From DASVCN01 sp040905665 (GTDB lineage: Bacteria; Deinococcota; Deinococci; Deinococcales; Trueperaceae), in NCBI GenBank assembly GCA_040905665.1, contig JBBDRD010000027.1, positions 278,358 through 342,357 on the forward strand: a stretch of DNA of 64,000 nt, given 5' to 3'. The notes beneath the pieces were generated by a model, which saw only the letters and a list, made by a program, of their open reading frames with translations, ran no database searches and was not told the origin of the DNA. The position numbers were made by a program, and so were the translations under genes. Shown one piece after another: positions 50,855 through 58,717 of this stretch. Position 1 is the stretch's first letter, and every line of letters starts with the position of its first letter.

Positions 50855-51276
50855 AGGGAATCCTTGAGCGCTTCTATGTCGACCGCTTCCCCAGGCTTGG
50901 GAGCCTGGTAGACCTCGCTGTGCTTTACGAGCAGGTTATCGCTCACGAAGACGCCATCCTCGAATCGCCCTTCGACCACGACTCCGGTGTTCTCCTGGAA
51001 AAGTTCAGGTGGGGTGCCGCCGTGACGCACCGGGTAGGTCTGAAGACTGTCGGTCACCTGGAAGGTGAGCCGGAGGTCGTCGTTGTCGAACGCCACGCTG
51101 CCCGTCTCGACGATGCCGCCCAGGCGTATGCGCCGGCCATCGTACTGCAAAGGGTCCTGGGCGTACTCGTTGGGAAGGATGAAGTAAACGAGAGAAGACG
51201 ACAGCGCCCGAAAGACGAGCATGCCGGCGAACACCAGGATCAACGCCGCCAGAATGACGTAGACCGCTCGCTTCAA
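50848..51276 (-). CDS. ccmE: haem chaperone CcmE
   Basis: A 142-aa protein with an N-terminal anchor (AVYVILAALILVFAGMLVF) and an OB-fold: RRIRLGGIVETGSV, TFQVTDSLQTYPVRHGG, and the haem-binding VKHSEVY (His119, Tyr123). It carries haem to CcmF. The start is TTG at 51276, preceded by GGAGGACGAGGG and overlapping the ccmD stop; a longer frame to 51375 only reads through ccmD out of frame. Confidence 0.93.
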   Translation of the reverse strand: MKRAVYVILAALILVFAGMLVFRALSSSLVYFILPNEYAQDPLQYDGRRIRLGGIVETGSVAFDNDDLRLTFQVTDSLQTYPVRHGGTPPELFQENTGVVVEGRFEDGVFVSDNLLVKHSEVYQAPKPGEAVDIEALKDSLQ

Positions 51277-51395
51277 CCCTCGTCCTCCAGTCGTTTTGCC
51301 CTGCTCCTCAGGTAGAGGAGGTAGCCGCCGTAAGCCAACAGCAGCTCGAGCCAGGCCGTAGCTACCCAGGCCCATGGTCCCCAGTTATCAAACAT
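51273..51395 (-). CDS. ccmD: small membrane protein CcmD
   Basis: A 40-aa protein read directly from the minus strand: MFDNWGPWAWVATAWLELLL, one membrane helix, then a short basic-acidic tail ending RAKRLEDEG. Position between ccmC and ccmE, size, and the Trp/Tyr-rich helix followed by Arg/Lys are those of CcmD, which releases holo-CcmE from CcmC. Its ATG overlaps the ccmC end by eight bases and its TGA overlaps the ccmE TTG. Confidence 0.9.
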   Translation of the reverse strand: MFDNWGPWAWVATAWLELLLAYGGYLLYLRSRAKRLEDEG

Positions 51396-52122
51396 CTACT
51401 GCCTCCCTGCGACCCCTAGGCGCTTCACGCCGCTCTACGATGTTCGCCTCGAGCCGGCCCAAGCGGGTGCGCTCGAGCACGAACCAGGTGTAGACGAGCC
51501 CCGCCACGAGGACGTTGAAAAGCAGGATCCAGCGGAATATCGGCTCGGCCATGTCGGTAACTCCGGCCGCGCTAACGTCGAAGCTTTTGGCCGGATGGAG
51601 GGTGCGGAACCATTCGGCAGCCATCCAATTGAAAGGCAGGCTCGCCAAAACGATGATCGACACCACGGCGCTTACCCGTCCACGGCGCTCACTGTCGTCT
51701 ACCAGCCCGCGCACCACGAAGTAGCCCACCAGGAGCGCGAAGAGAAGCGCGGTGAGCGTGAGTTTGGCGTCCCAGGTCCAGAAGGTGTTGAGAGTCGGCC
51801 TGCTGTAGGTCATGCCGCCAATGATGGTGAGCCCGGCGAACAGTAGCGCCGATTCGGCGTGCGCCACCGCTCGAACGTCGTCGATGGAGCGTCCGCGCCA
51901 CAAGTAGAGCATTCCGAAGATAGCCGCCAGGATGACCGCCAGGAAGCAGACCCAGGCCGCTGAGACGTGCGCGTACATGATGCGGATCAGGTCGCCCTGG
52001 TTGACATCGGGAGGGCTCCGTACCAGGGCAAGATAGGCGCCCAGCGCGAAGAGGGCCAGCGTTACCAATCCCAGGGCGTTGAGCCAGCCCGGACGGCGAA
52101 GCGATTGTCGGACGTCGTTCAT
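51388..52122 (-). CDS. ccmC: haem exporter protein CcmC
   Basis: A 244-aa six-helix membrane protein. It carries the Trp motif in LNTFWTWDAKLT and the flanking histidines in IMYAHVSAAWVCF and in RTLHPAKSFD. It loads haem on CcmE. The start at 52122 has GAGGAG 7 nt upstream; the extra 33 codons of the longer frame are not family-like. It lies 121 nt after ccmB and overlaps ccmD. Confidence 0.95.
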   Translation of the reverse strand: MNDVRQSLRRPGWLNALGLVTLALFALGAYLALVRSPPDVNQGDLIRIMYAHVSAAWVCFLAVILAAIFGMLYLWRGRSIDDVRAVAHAESALLFAGLTIIGGMTYSRPTLNTFWTWDAKLTLTALLFALLVGYFVVRGLVDDSERRGRVSAVVSIIVLASLPFNWMAAEWFRTLHPAKSFDVSAAGVTDMAEPIFRWILLFNVLVAGLVYTWFVLERTRLGRLEANIVERREAPRGRREAVDV

Positions 52123-52243
52123 CAAGAGTAGCTCCTCGGCAGGACGACCGGTGCCCGCTCGTGATCTCGGGAACCGTGCACCGTTTTGTTCGCTCTGGAT
52201 GCCTCCGGCACTCTCAAACAAGCTCCTCGGCTCATTCTTCGAC

Positions 52244-52921
52244 TCATTCCTCTACCATGAACCTGAAGATCGCGGTGCAGGTAACGAGATACACCAGATC
52301 GAACCCTACGAGCAATTGTAGCCAGTCCCTGGCCAGAGCGGGGTTTTCCAGATGCGTGAGAGCAGTGGTGGCGCGGACCGACGCCAGGAGGATCGGCACC
52401 ACCACCGGAAACATCAGCACCGGTAGAAGCGATTCCCTGGCCCGCAAGTTCGCGGTGAGGGCGGCGTAGAAGGTTGCTATCAGAGCGAAACCGAAGGTGC
52501 CAAGCGCCAATGTTAGGAGCAGCAACGGCCAGCTCGAACCCAGGGACAAGTCGAAGAGCACGGCGGTAACGGGCAGCATGAGAGCGGCGAGCAGCACCAT
52601 GTAGAGCCAGTTGGCGAGCAGTTTGCCCAGGTACAGTGCCGCACGCGGCACGGGGTAGAGGAGGAGCTGCTCGAAGGCGTTCTCCTCACCCTCGGCTGCG
52701 TAGCTTTGGGCGGCCGAGATGACGCCGGCGAAGGCCAGCGCGACCCACAGGGCGCCGGGGGCGATTTCGCTCAATAGCGTGTCGTTGGCGCCAACCGCGA
52801 AGGCCAGCACCACGAGGGTTATGGCGGCGAAGAAGAGCGTCGCGACGGTTACCGCTCGACTGCGGAGCTCCTGGCGCAAGTCCTTGCCGGCCAGTACGAA
52901 AATGGGGACGATGTCAGACAC
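52244..52921 (-). CDS. ccmB: haem exporter permease CcmB
   Basis: A 225-aa protein with six hydrophobic segments. LAGKDLRQELRSRAVTVATL at the N-terminus and GEENAFEQLLLYPVPRAALY after the second helix are family features. It forms the membrane part of the CcmAB ABC transporter, which drives release of holo-CcmE from CcmC. The start overlaps the ccmA stop by eight bases. Confidence 0.94.
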   Translation of the reverse strand: MSDIVPIFVLAGKDLRQELRSRAVTVATLFFAAITLVVLAFAVGANDTLLSEIAPGALWVALAFAGVISAAQSYAAEGEENAFEQLLLYPVPRAALYLGKLLANWLYMVLLAALMLPVTAVLFDLSLGSSWPLLLLTLALGTFGFALIATFYAALTANLRARESLLPVLMFPVVVPILLASVRATTALTHLENPALARDWLQLLVGFDLVYLVTCTAIFRFMVEE

Positions 52922-53615
52922 TTCCCGTACCCACCCTTCGCTCGGACCGCGAGCGAGTGGTTACGCCGCCGTTCTCGACTTGCAAAACTGCGTCAGCGAA
53001 CCGCTCCACTCGCTCGAGTTCGTGAGAGGCGAGCAATACGGTCACCCCGTGGCGCCGTGCGTCGGCGAGTAGTTGGTCCACGAACACTTTGCCCGCCTCG
53101 TCCAAGGCCGCGTACGGTTCGTCCAACAGCCACAGACGGGCTTGCGCAAGCCGCAAGCGCGCCAGTCCCAAGCGTTTCTTCATGCCGCTCGAGAAGGTTC
53201 GCACCAGCTTGTCCCGGGCGTGATCGAGGCGCACCGCCGCGAGGTGCTCATCGAGGTCGGCTGCAGTTACGTCGTGCCCATAAAGCCTGGCTGCCAGACG
53301 CATGTTCTCGCTGGCAGTGAGCGCCGGGTACGCCCCGCCGAAGACGCTGAGCATGGCGATCTGTTCGCGCACCTGGTGAGCTTGACGAACCAGATCGAAC
53401 CCGAATACGCTCCCACTTCCCCGGGTCGGCTGCAGCCTAGTGGCCAACACTTTTAATAGAGTAGTCTTCCCGGCCCCGTTGGGTCCGTGGAGGACAACGA
53501 TTCGTCCAGGCGCCACAGTGAGGGACACGTCGACAAGTACGAGTTCGCGGCCGTAACGACGCGCCAGCCCCTCGAGCCGTACTGCGGGTTGGGAACTATT
53601 TGGCCGAGGAGCCAT
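52914..53615 (-). CDS. ccmA: haem exporter ATP-binding protein CcmA
   Basis: A 233-aa ABC ATPase: Walker A LHGPNGAGKTTLL, signature FSSGMKKRLGLARL (in the form found in CcmA-like proteins), Walker B LWLLDEPYAALDE and the switch His in LLASHELERV. First gene of the ccm operon. The ATG at 53615 is chosen over the longer frame because TATCAT lies exactly 6 nt upstream, so the whole operon seems to begin with a leaderless mRNA. Confidence 0.93.
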   Translation of the reverse strand: MAPRPNSSQPAVRLEGLARRYGRELVLVDVSLTVAPGRIVVLHGPNGAGKTTLLKVLATRLQPTRGSGSVFGFDLVRQAHQVREQIAMLSVFGGAYPALTASENMRLAARLYGHDVTAADLDEHLAAVRLDHARDKLVRTFSSGMKKRLGLARLRLAQARLWLLDEPYAALDEAGKVFVDQLLADARRHGVTVLLASHELERVERFADAVLQVENGGVTTRSRSERRVGTGSV

Positions 53616-53698
53616 CGGGCAATGATAGCGCGGCGGACAGGGACGTTCGTCCTGGGGCCGCCGCCGCGATGGCGCTTTCCATAGTTGAGCCAATTGCC

Positions 53699-54214
53699 CT
53701 AACTGAGCTTAGCGAGAACGGCCCTGGCTTCCGTGGCGACTTCCGGGTCGGCGGTAACGTCATAGCGCGACGCCTGCATGCCACTGACCGAAGTGAAGTC
53801 GCGGTTTCCCCCCGAGAAGGCGTAGCCGAGCAGTCCCAACAGGGCGCCCAGTACCGCGCCGATTATCAGCCCATAGAACGCCAGGGTCAGGGCCGACGTA
53901 AGAGGCGCGAAGAAGTTGAATATGCCGAAAACGAAGCCGATGAGAGCGCCGATAAGAGCTCCGCTCGAGAGCCCGCTCAGGAGAGCTCGGCCCCAGTTGA
54001 GCCGGCCGGTGACCTGCTCGACGAAGCTTAGGCCTTCGGCAACGATGGAGATCGTCCGGACATCGAATCGTTCATCGGACAGGAAATCCACAGCGCGTTG
54101 TGCTTCTCCGTATGTGGAAAACGAGGCGATCACCTCACGGAGGCCGCCGCCGAGCGCCGTGTCCATCGGGTCGGACGGAATCATGCCGTCGGAACTCTTT
54201 CTTGTCGTAGCCAT
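53699..54214 (-). CDS. general stress protein 17M-like membrane protein
   Basis: A 171-aa protein. Residues about 25-65 (IASFSTYGEAQRAVDFLSDE and FDVRTISIVAEGL) form the YflT/GSP17M-type alpha/beta domain; a glycine-rich hydrophobic hairpin follows (GALIGALIGFVFGIFNFF and YGLIIGAVLGALLGLLGYAF), then a short C-terminal strand repeat (YDVTADPEVATEARAVL). The family is induced by general stress in Bacillus; function unknown. GGAGGAA stands 3-5 nt before the ATG. It is divergent from msrA. Confidence 0.82.
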   Translation of the reverse strand: MATTRKSSDGMIPSDPMDTALGGGLREVIASFSTYGEAQRAVDFLSDERFDVRTISIVAEGLSFVEQVTGRLNWGRALLSGLSSGALIGALIGFVFGIFNFFAPLTSALTLAFYGLIIGAVLGALLGLLGYAFSGGNRDFTSVSGMQASRYDVTADPEVATEARAVLAKLS

Positions 54215-54530
54215 TCGTTCCTCCAATTGGAATAACGTTGCTGCTTGAGCGGGCATTGCGATAGTGTTCGAGAGGAAGTGTGTCCGAGAGGAATCGCAAT
54301 CGCTCGCCGCTTGGTGAGCTGATTGTGTACAGCTCCGGCATCGTTTGACGCTATTCAGCCGCATCGTGTGACACAAGGGGGAGGCTTACAGGGAGCACTT
54401 CTTCCCGCTCCGAGGGCAACTGACCGATGTCTTCCTCCTGTGCCTCACCGGCATGGCGGGACTACTATGGCGGACTACGGGGTTATGGCGGACTACGGGG
54501 TCGCTTGCAACGATGCCGTAAAGTCGAATC
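54215..54530. other. divergent intergenic region between stress gene and msrA
   Basis: 316 bp without a supported gene. It holds the GGAGGAA of the minus-strand stress gene at its left end, an 18-bp tandem repeat at 54466-54501 and, at its right end, TAAAGT (54519-54524) placed 6 nt before the msrA ATG. Confidence 0.6.
54466..54501 (+). repeat. 18-bp perfect tandem duplication upstream of msrA
   Basis: TATGGCGGACTACGGGGT occurs twice in a row, with a partial, imperfect copy (ATGGCGGGACTAC) just before. It occupies the likely -35 to -65 region of the msrA promoter. Confidence 0.9.
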
Positions 54531-55079
54531 ATGAGTAATGGCGAGGGGATGAAAACGGCGGTCTTTGGCGGCGGGTGCTTCTGGTGTACCGAGGCAGTGT
54601 TTCAAGACCTGCGCGGTGTTCGCTCGGTTCTGCCGGGCTACTCAGGTGGCACAGTGCCGAGTCCTACCTATCAGCAGGTATGCAGCGAAACCACCGGGCA
54701 CGCCGAGGTTATCGAGGTGCAGTACGAACCCAAGGAGGTCGACTACAACGACCTATTGTCGGTGTTCTTCGCAACCCACGACCCCACTACCGTCGACCGG
54801 CAGGGAAACGACGTGGGTAGTCAATACCGTTCGGTGATCTTCTATCAGGACGAAGAGCAGCGCAAGGAGGCCGAGCAGGCCATCGAGAAGCTGGAAACCG
54901 AAGGCACTTTTGGGGCGCCGATAGTCACTCAGCTCGAGCCGCTGGACGTTTTCTACGAGGCCGAGGGGTACCACCGAAACTACTTTCGGAACAATCCCGG
55001 ACAGGCGTACTGCAGCGTAATCATCGCCCCGAAGGTGGCCAAATTTCGGCAGAAGAACATGGACAAGCTGCGCGGTTAG
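54531..55079 (+). CDS. msrA: peptide methionine-S-sulfoxide reductase MsrA
   Basis: A 182-aa repair enzyme for the S epimer of methionine sulphoxide. The catalytic Cys16 is in FGGGCFWCTEA, and GYSGGTVPSPTYQQVCSETT, DPTTVDRQGNDVGSQYRS and AEGYHRNYF are conserved family stretches. TAAAGT lies 6 nt before the ATG, so the mRNA is probably leaderless. Its last 59 bases overlap the 3' end of the convergent sir2 gene. msrB, its partner for the R epimer, is 0.9 kb away on the other strand. Confidence 0.96.
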   Translation: MSNGEGMKTAVFGGGCFWCTEAVFQDLRGVRSVLPGYSGGTVPSPTYQQVCSETTGHAEVIEVQYEPKEVDYNDLLSVFFATHDPTTVDRQGNDVGSQYRSVIFYQDEEQRKEAEQAIEKLETEGTFGAPIVTQLEPLDVFYEAEGYHRNYFRNNPGQAYCSVIIAPKVAKFRQKNMDKLRG

Positions 55080-55902
55080 CTTCGGATAGTTGCGACGCCA
55101 GTGCCGGCAGCACCTGACCCAACCTTCCTTCGATCTTTAGCGCGCAGGTTGCGTCGGCCCTGGTGGGTCCGTCGTTGATGATCGCCAACGGCTTCTGTTG
55201 CCGTTGAGCGGCGAGCGTCCAACGCATTCCCGACATCACGGTGAGCGAGGAGCCCACGACCAGCAGTACATCCGACCCGTCGAGCAGGCGCTCACACCGC
55301 ACCACCCGCTCCTTTGGCACGTTTTCGCCAAAGAACACCACGTCCGGTTTGAGGACGCCGCCACAGCAGCGGCAATCGGGGATGACTACTCGTTCGATCA
55401 GATGCTCGGCCAGGTGGGCGTCGCCGTCGGGGGCGGTAACCGCGGCTGCGTCCTCGAGGTGCGGGTTGAGTTCTAGGAGGCGGCGCTGTATCTCCCGGCG
55501 TGGAGTGAGTACTCGGCACCCGAGGCAGTAGATCGAGGCGAGGCTGCCGTGAAGTTCGAGGACTTCGCCGCTGCCCGCCTTCTGGTGCAGGCCGTCGACA
55601 TTCTGGGTAATCAGGCCGGCGAGGGCGCCTAGGGCAGCCATCTGAGCGAGTGCGGTGTGACCCGAATTCGGCCGTGCCCTGTCCATCGCGCCCCAACCGA
55701 TCATGCTGCGCGCCCAGTAGCGACGGCGCGAGGCGTCGTCGCCCACGAACTGCTGATAGGTCATGGGCTTATGACGACGTGCGGTGCGCTCGGGACTGCG
55801 GTAGTCGGGGATGCCTGACTCGGTACTTATGCCTGCGCCGCTCAGGACGAGCGTTCGGCGGCCGTGGAGCAACGTAGCCAGTTCGTCGACCTGCTGACTC
55901 AT
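55021..55902 (-). CDS. Sir2 family NAD-dependent deacetylase
   Basis: A 293-aa sirtuin. The NAD site is in LVLSGAGISTESGIPDYRSP, LITQNVDGLHQKAG has the Asn-Val-Asp and the catalytic His lies in VLELHGSL; the zinc cysteines are the pairs in YCLGC and CRCCGG; VVGSSLTVMSG closes the Rossmann fold. The start at 55902 is the first Met before the fold; it has neither a clear ribosome-binding site nor a -10. A helical insert (HLEDAAAVTAPDGDAHLAEH) separates the zinc pairs. Its C-terminus is encoded antisense to msrA. Confidence 0.92.
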   Translation of the reverse strand: MSQQVDELATLLHGRRTLVLSGAGISTESGIPDYRSPERTARRHKPMTYQQFVGDDASRRRYWARSMIGWGAMDRARPNSGHTALAQMAALGALAGLITQNVDGLHQKAGSGEVLELHGSLASIYCLGCRVLTPRREIQRRLLELNPHLEDAAAVTAPDGDAHLAEHLIERVVIPDCRCCGGVLKPDVVFFGENVPKERVVRCERLLDGSDVLLVVGSSLTVMSGMRWTLAAQRQQKPLAIINDGPTRADATCALKIEGRLGQVLPALASQLSEANRAACPCSSAEIWPPSGR

Positions 55903-55940
55903 TTTGGTGTTTGCTTCGGTCGCCGTTATTGCCGGCGCTC

Positions 55941-56384
55941 TTACTCTGATTGATCCTGGTTTGTTTGGGCCTGGTCTGCTTTGCCCTGTGGCGCGAATTG
56001 CAGCGACAGGCCGTTGTTGCAGTAGCGCTGGCCGGTGGGCTTTGGCCCGTCCTCGAACAGGTGGCCCTGGTGACTGCCACAGCGCGAGCAGTGGTACTCG
56101 GTGCGCGCCACGCCTATCTTGTAGTCGGTACTGAACTCCAAAGCTCCGGGTATGGCCTTGAAGAAGCTGGGCCAGCCGCTGCCACTCTCGTACTTGGTGT
56201 CGCTCTCGAAGAGCGGCTGTTCGCAGGCGGCGCACAGGTAGAAACCGTCGCGCTTTTCGAAGTTGAGTGGGCTGCTTCCGGGCGGCTCGGTGCCTTCTTC
56301 GAACATGACGTTATAGCGCTCCGGCTCGAGCTCTTCACGCCACTCGCTGTCGTTCTTGACGATCTTTTCGTGGGTGTCGCTCAT
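55941..56384 (-). CDS. msrB: peptide methionine-R-sulfoxide reductase MsrB
   Basis: A 147-aa protein. The catalytic Cys122 is in RYCNNGLSLQF, zinc cysteines are Cys51/Cys54 and Cys99/Cys102, and SGSGWPSFFKAI and GHLFEDGPKPTGQRY are family hallmarks. A Gln/Asp-rich tail of about 15 residues follows. It reduces methionine-R-sulphoxide in proteins. TATTCT lies 5 nt before the ATG (leaderless pattern). It precedes sir2 by 38 nt and may be co-transcribed with it. Confidence 0.96.
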   Translation of the reverse strand: MSDTHEKIVKNDSEWREELEPERYNVMFEEGTEPPGSSPLNFEKRDGFYLCAACEQPLFESDTKYESGSGWPSFFKAIPGALEFSTDYKIGVARTEYHCSRCGSHQGHLFEDGPKPTGQRYCNNGLSLQFAPQGKADQAQTNQDQSE

Positions 56385-56408
56385 GACCTAGAATAACAGG
56401 CGATCGCC

Positions 56409-56756
56409 CTAGCGACCCTCTGCCAGGAAACGCTCGAGCATGCGGAGGTTCTTCGTATTCGCCTTCCAGAGGACGTCCACCACGGTGCCAAGGATGGGGA
56501 TCGAGCCGAACAGGGCGTCGCCGAAAGCGTTCGCCAGCATCCTGGCGAGGAGTCCAGCCGGGGCACCCATCCGGGCTGCACGGTAGATGATCCAGCCGGA
56601 CAGGGCGAATGAGCTGAAGTCGCCTATTACCGGCACGAGGCCCAACACGGCGTCCACTCCGAAGCGGTAGCCGATGACCGGGATACGCATCGAGCTGTCG
56701 AGCAGGTGGGTGAGCTCACGAATCTCGCGGAGATGCTTTTCCCGCTCGCTGCTCAT
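56409..56756 (-). CDS. DUF4112 family membrane protein
   Basis: A 115-aa protein matching the DUF4112 pattern: LTHLLDSSMRIPVIGYRFGV, DAVLGLVPVIGDFSSFALSG and FGDALFGSIPILGTVVDVLW with KANTKNLRMLE at the end, two hydrophobic segments. Function unknown. The start used gives the family length; an alternative ATG at 56858 would add 34 residues and has TACCAT 5 nt upstream, so a longer leaderless form is possible. It ends 24 nt before the msrB start on the same strand. Confidence 0.82.
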   Translation of the reverse strand: MSSEREKHLREIRELTHLLDSSMRIPVIGYRFGVDAVLGLVPVIGDFSSFALSGWIIYRAARMGAPAGLLARMLANAFGDALFGSIPILGTVVDVLWKANTKNLRMLERFLAEGR

Positions 56757-56930
56757 GGCCGAGGCGTAGATGTCCAGGCCTGTACGATGCCGTCCGGAAT
56801 CCACTCCCTGCCGTGTTCCCATACCGGTCGTTCCAGTTTGAAGTCTTCCCTGCATCATGCCCAATGGTACCGGGAGAAGTCGAAGAGGAATCGGTGGCAG
56901 CGCCACAACACTCTTGCGGCCGAGTTGCAT

Positions 56931-57282
56931 ATGTCTCCCCCCGGAATCCCATTCCTCAAAGAGCTCCACCGTGACGCGGGGGAGTCGTTGCAGATGCTTG
57001 CGATTCACACCTCATTCGGCCACAAGCGCTACCACCGCGATGAGCTGGTCCCGCAGCTGGAGAGGTTCGCCGGCAGCTTTGCGCGCCTGCTCTTTGCAGT
57101 GTCGCTAGACATCGATGGCGCTGTCGCCGAAGCGTGGGGGGGCGGAAGGAACGCCCTATTGGTTGGTCTTTGATCGTAATGGCCAGTTGATGCGCGGGAC
57201 TTATGGTTCGCAGGACAATGCGCAAACGCGGCTGCTGTACGTGATCGAGGAGTTGATGACCGGCCGGGCGCCGGGAGGATGA
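56931..57282 (+). pseudogene. thioredoxin-like (redoxin) gene with poly-G frameshift
   Basis: Frame 1 from 56931 reads MSPPGIPFLKELHRDAG, then LQMLAIHTSFGHKRYHRDEL and FAVSLDIDGAVAEAWG up to a run of seven G at 57136-57142, after which it soon stops. The next frame continues smoothly from 57145 with EGTPYWLVFDRNGQLMRGTY and a C-terminal helix, stopping at 57280-57282. The joined product looks like the C-terminal two thirds of a TlpA/redoxin protein (PPGIPFLKELH in place of a CPPC site; TPYWLVFD as cis-Pro strand). No cysteine pair or signal peptide is visible upstream. It may be a decayed gene, a sequencing error or a phase-variable tract. Confidence 0.6.
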
Positions 57283-57482
57283 GTTACTTCCTTCCGGTAG
57301 CTGCAACTCCATCCGTCGGGGTCTGAACGTCTGCAACCAGTTGAAACTTCTGCGCCAGCGGGCTACTATTGCAAGGCTGTCAGCTCGACGCGGCATTCAC
57401 TACGGGCCCAACGCGACGGACCGCAAGCGGATTCCCAGTTGGACCATAGACGACCCGAACGCGAATCATTCAGGAGACCATG

Positions 57483-57893
57483 ATGAAGTACAACAAAGGC
57501 GCCATTTTGCGCTCGATCGAACAACCCTTCATGCGCGACGACGTACCCGTTTTCGACACCGGCGACACCATTCGGGTCGACTACAAGGTGACCGAAGGCA
57601 ACCGGTCCCGTGTCCAGGCTTTCGAAGGTGTGGTCATCGCCCGTAAGAACGGCAAGGGCGCCCGATCCACCATTACCGTTCGCAAGGTTTCCTTCGGCGA
57701 AGGGGTCGAGCGTATCTTCCCAATACATTCGCCGGTTATCGACAAGATCGAGGTCGTGCGCCGTGGCCGCAGCCGACGCGCCAAGCTCTATTACCTGCGT
57801 GAGCTTCGCGGTAAGGCCGCCCGGCTCAAGACCGACATCGCTCGTCAGGAAGAGGACCGCGCCGCAGCTCGCGCCGGTCGCGAGCAGAAGTAA
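57483..57893 (+). CDS. rplS: ribosomal protein L19
   Basis: A 136-aa L19 (normally ~115-135). Typical stretches are GDTIRVDYKVTEGNRSRVQA, FEGVVIARKNGKGARSTITV and VERIFPIHSPVIDKIEVVRR; the C-terminal RGRSRRAKLYYLRELRGKAA ends in a basic extension. It sits at the 30S-50S interface. Two ATGs stand in a row; AGGAG is 3 nt from the first and 6 nt from the second (57483), so the second is preferred. trmD and rimM, often next to it, are absent. Confidence 0.96.
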   Translation: MKYNKGAILRSIEQPFMRDDVPVFDTGDTIRVDYKVTEGNRSRVQAFEGVVIARKNGKGARSTITVRKVSFGEGVERIFPIHSPVIDKIEVVRRGRSRRAKLYYLRELRGKAARLKTDIARQEEDRAAARAGREQK

Positions 57894-57934
57894 GGGGTTT
57901 CCGGTGCTGACGCGGAACTACGCTCCGACACGTT

Positions 57935-57953
57935 AAGGCCGGTTTCCGGTTTT
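57935..57953 (+). terminator. weak terminator after rplS
   Basis: AAGGCCGG-TTT-CCGGTTTT forms an 8-bp stem with two G-U pairs and ends in a T run. It lies 40 nt after rplS and immediately before the tRNA promoter. Confidence 0.45.
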
Positions 57954-57954
57954 C

Positions 57955-57982
57955 TTGACACTCCGTCGAGAAAACCTATAGA
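57955..57982 (+). promoter_or_regulatory. promoter of tRNA-Ala
   Basis: TTGACA (57955-57960), a 16-nt spacer and TATAGA (57977-57982), followed by a GC-rich discriminator typical of stable-RNA genes. It lies 32 nt before the tRNA. Confidence 0.8.
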
Positions 57983-58014
57983 CTAGCCGACGCCCGGCAA
58001 GCCTGGGCCATCGT

Positions 58015-58090
<76 letters not shown>

Positions 58091-58098
58091 AGGTGAGA

Positions 58099-58124
58099 GA
58101 GCGCGTTTCTTCGGGAACGCGCTC
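58099..58124 (+). terminator. UUCG-capped hairpin after tRNA-Ala
   Basis: An 11-bp stem GAGCGCGTTTC / GGAACGCGCTC with a TTCG tetraloop starts 8 nt after the tRNA. No T run follows, so it may be a processing or stability element rather than a classical terminator. Two more small inverted repeats follow (CTAGCGC/GCGCTAG at 58147-58165 and GCAGG/CCTGC at 58171-58184). Nothing else is seen before 58280. Confidence 0.6.
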
Positions 58125-58279
58125 AATGCGTTCGTGGGTTTGGCAACTAGCGCTCAACGCGCTAGGCTTTGCAGGTCGTCCTGCAACCGAATGCCCGGCA
58201 GTAGCCTCTTTTGCGCTACGATTAGCTCTGAAGGCGGGGTGGAAATTAAATCCCGCTCCGGGCTTGGTTTTCCTCCCTG

Positions 58280-58717
58280 TCAGCGGTCGACCGGTTGGTG
58301 CACGGCGAAGTGGTTGTCCTGACACACCTCGCAGGTGCCGCCCAGAACTGGTCCCGGCTCAAAGGTGCTCAGCTGTTCGTACAGTCTGGACAGGTCGGTC
58401 GGTCCGTGGGAGCGCACGACCAGGTGCAGCTCGGCGGCCATGGCGTCGACATTGAACAGGTCGTCCCCGTTGCAGGCGTCGCTGCAGTTCTCCGGTTTAT
58501 TGAACACCACCCACCAGACGGTGTAGGGGGCGTTGGATTCCAGCCCGACAGTCTGCAGTTCCATGGCAACGGCGTCGGCAGAGCGGATGAGACGGGAAGA
58601 GCCGCCGTCGACCTCGGACATGTCGGCGAAGCTGTAAACGGAACTCGACGAGACGTTCTCCTGCATCTCGGCCAAGGCGAAGGCGAGCAGGAGTGCGCCG
58701 ATGACGCCAGCGATCAA
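58280..58717 (-). CDS. predicted secreted protein, unknown function
   Basis: About 145 aa. An N-terminal hydrophobic helix (AGVIGALLLAFALAE) is followed by SSRLIRSADAVAMELQTVGL, NAPYTVWWVVFNKPENCSDA, AAELHLVVRSHGP and ending with a four-Cys region and HFAVHQPVDR. The VWWVVFN and LHLVVRSHGP segments recur in exported proteins of many bacteria, but I know no function. Compared with my memory of such proteins the middle is short, so an internal deletion is possible. The start is unclear: TTG at 58717 falls inside the hydrophobic helix, while the open frame extends upstream (NQRSNRTKPTLLL) to a stop without an ATG or GTG. Confidence 0.6.
   Translation of the reverse strand: MIAGVIGALLLAFALAEMQENVSSSSVYSFADMSEVDGGSSRLIRSADAVAMELQTVGLESNAPYTVWWVVFNKPENCSDACNGDDLFNVDAMAAELHLVVRSHGPTDLSRLYEQLSTFEPGPVLGGTCEVCQDNHFAVHQPVDR

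Noticed and set aside
57136..57142. Programmed ribosomal frameshift at the poly-G run
   Set aside because: There is no slippery A/T heptamer, no obvious stimulatory hairpin spacing, and the gene also lacks a clear start and the redox cysteines, so decay, error or phase variation is more likely.
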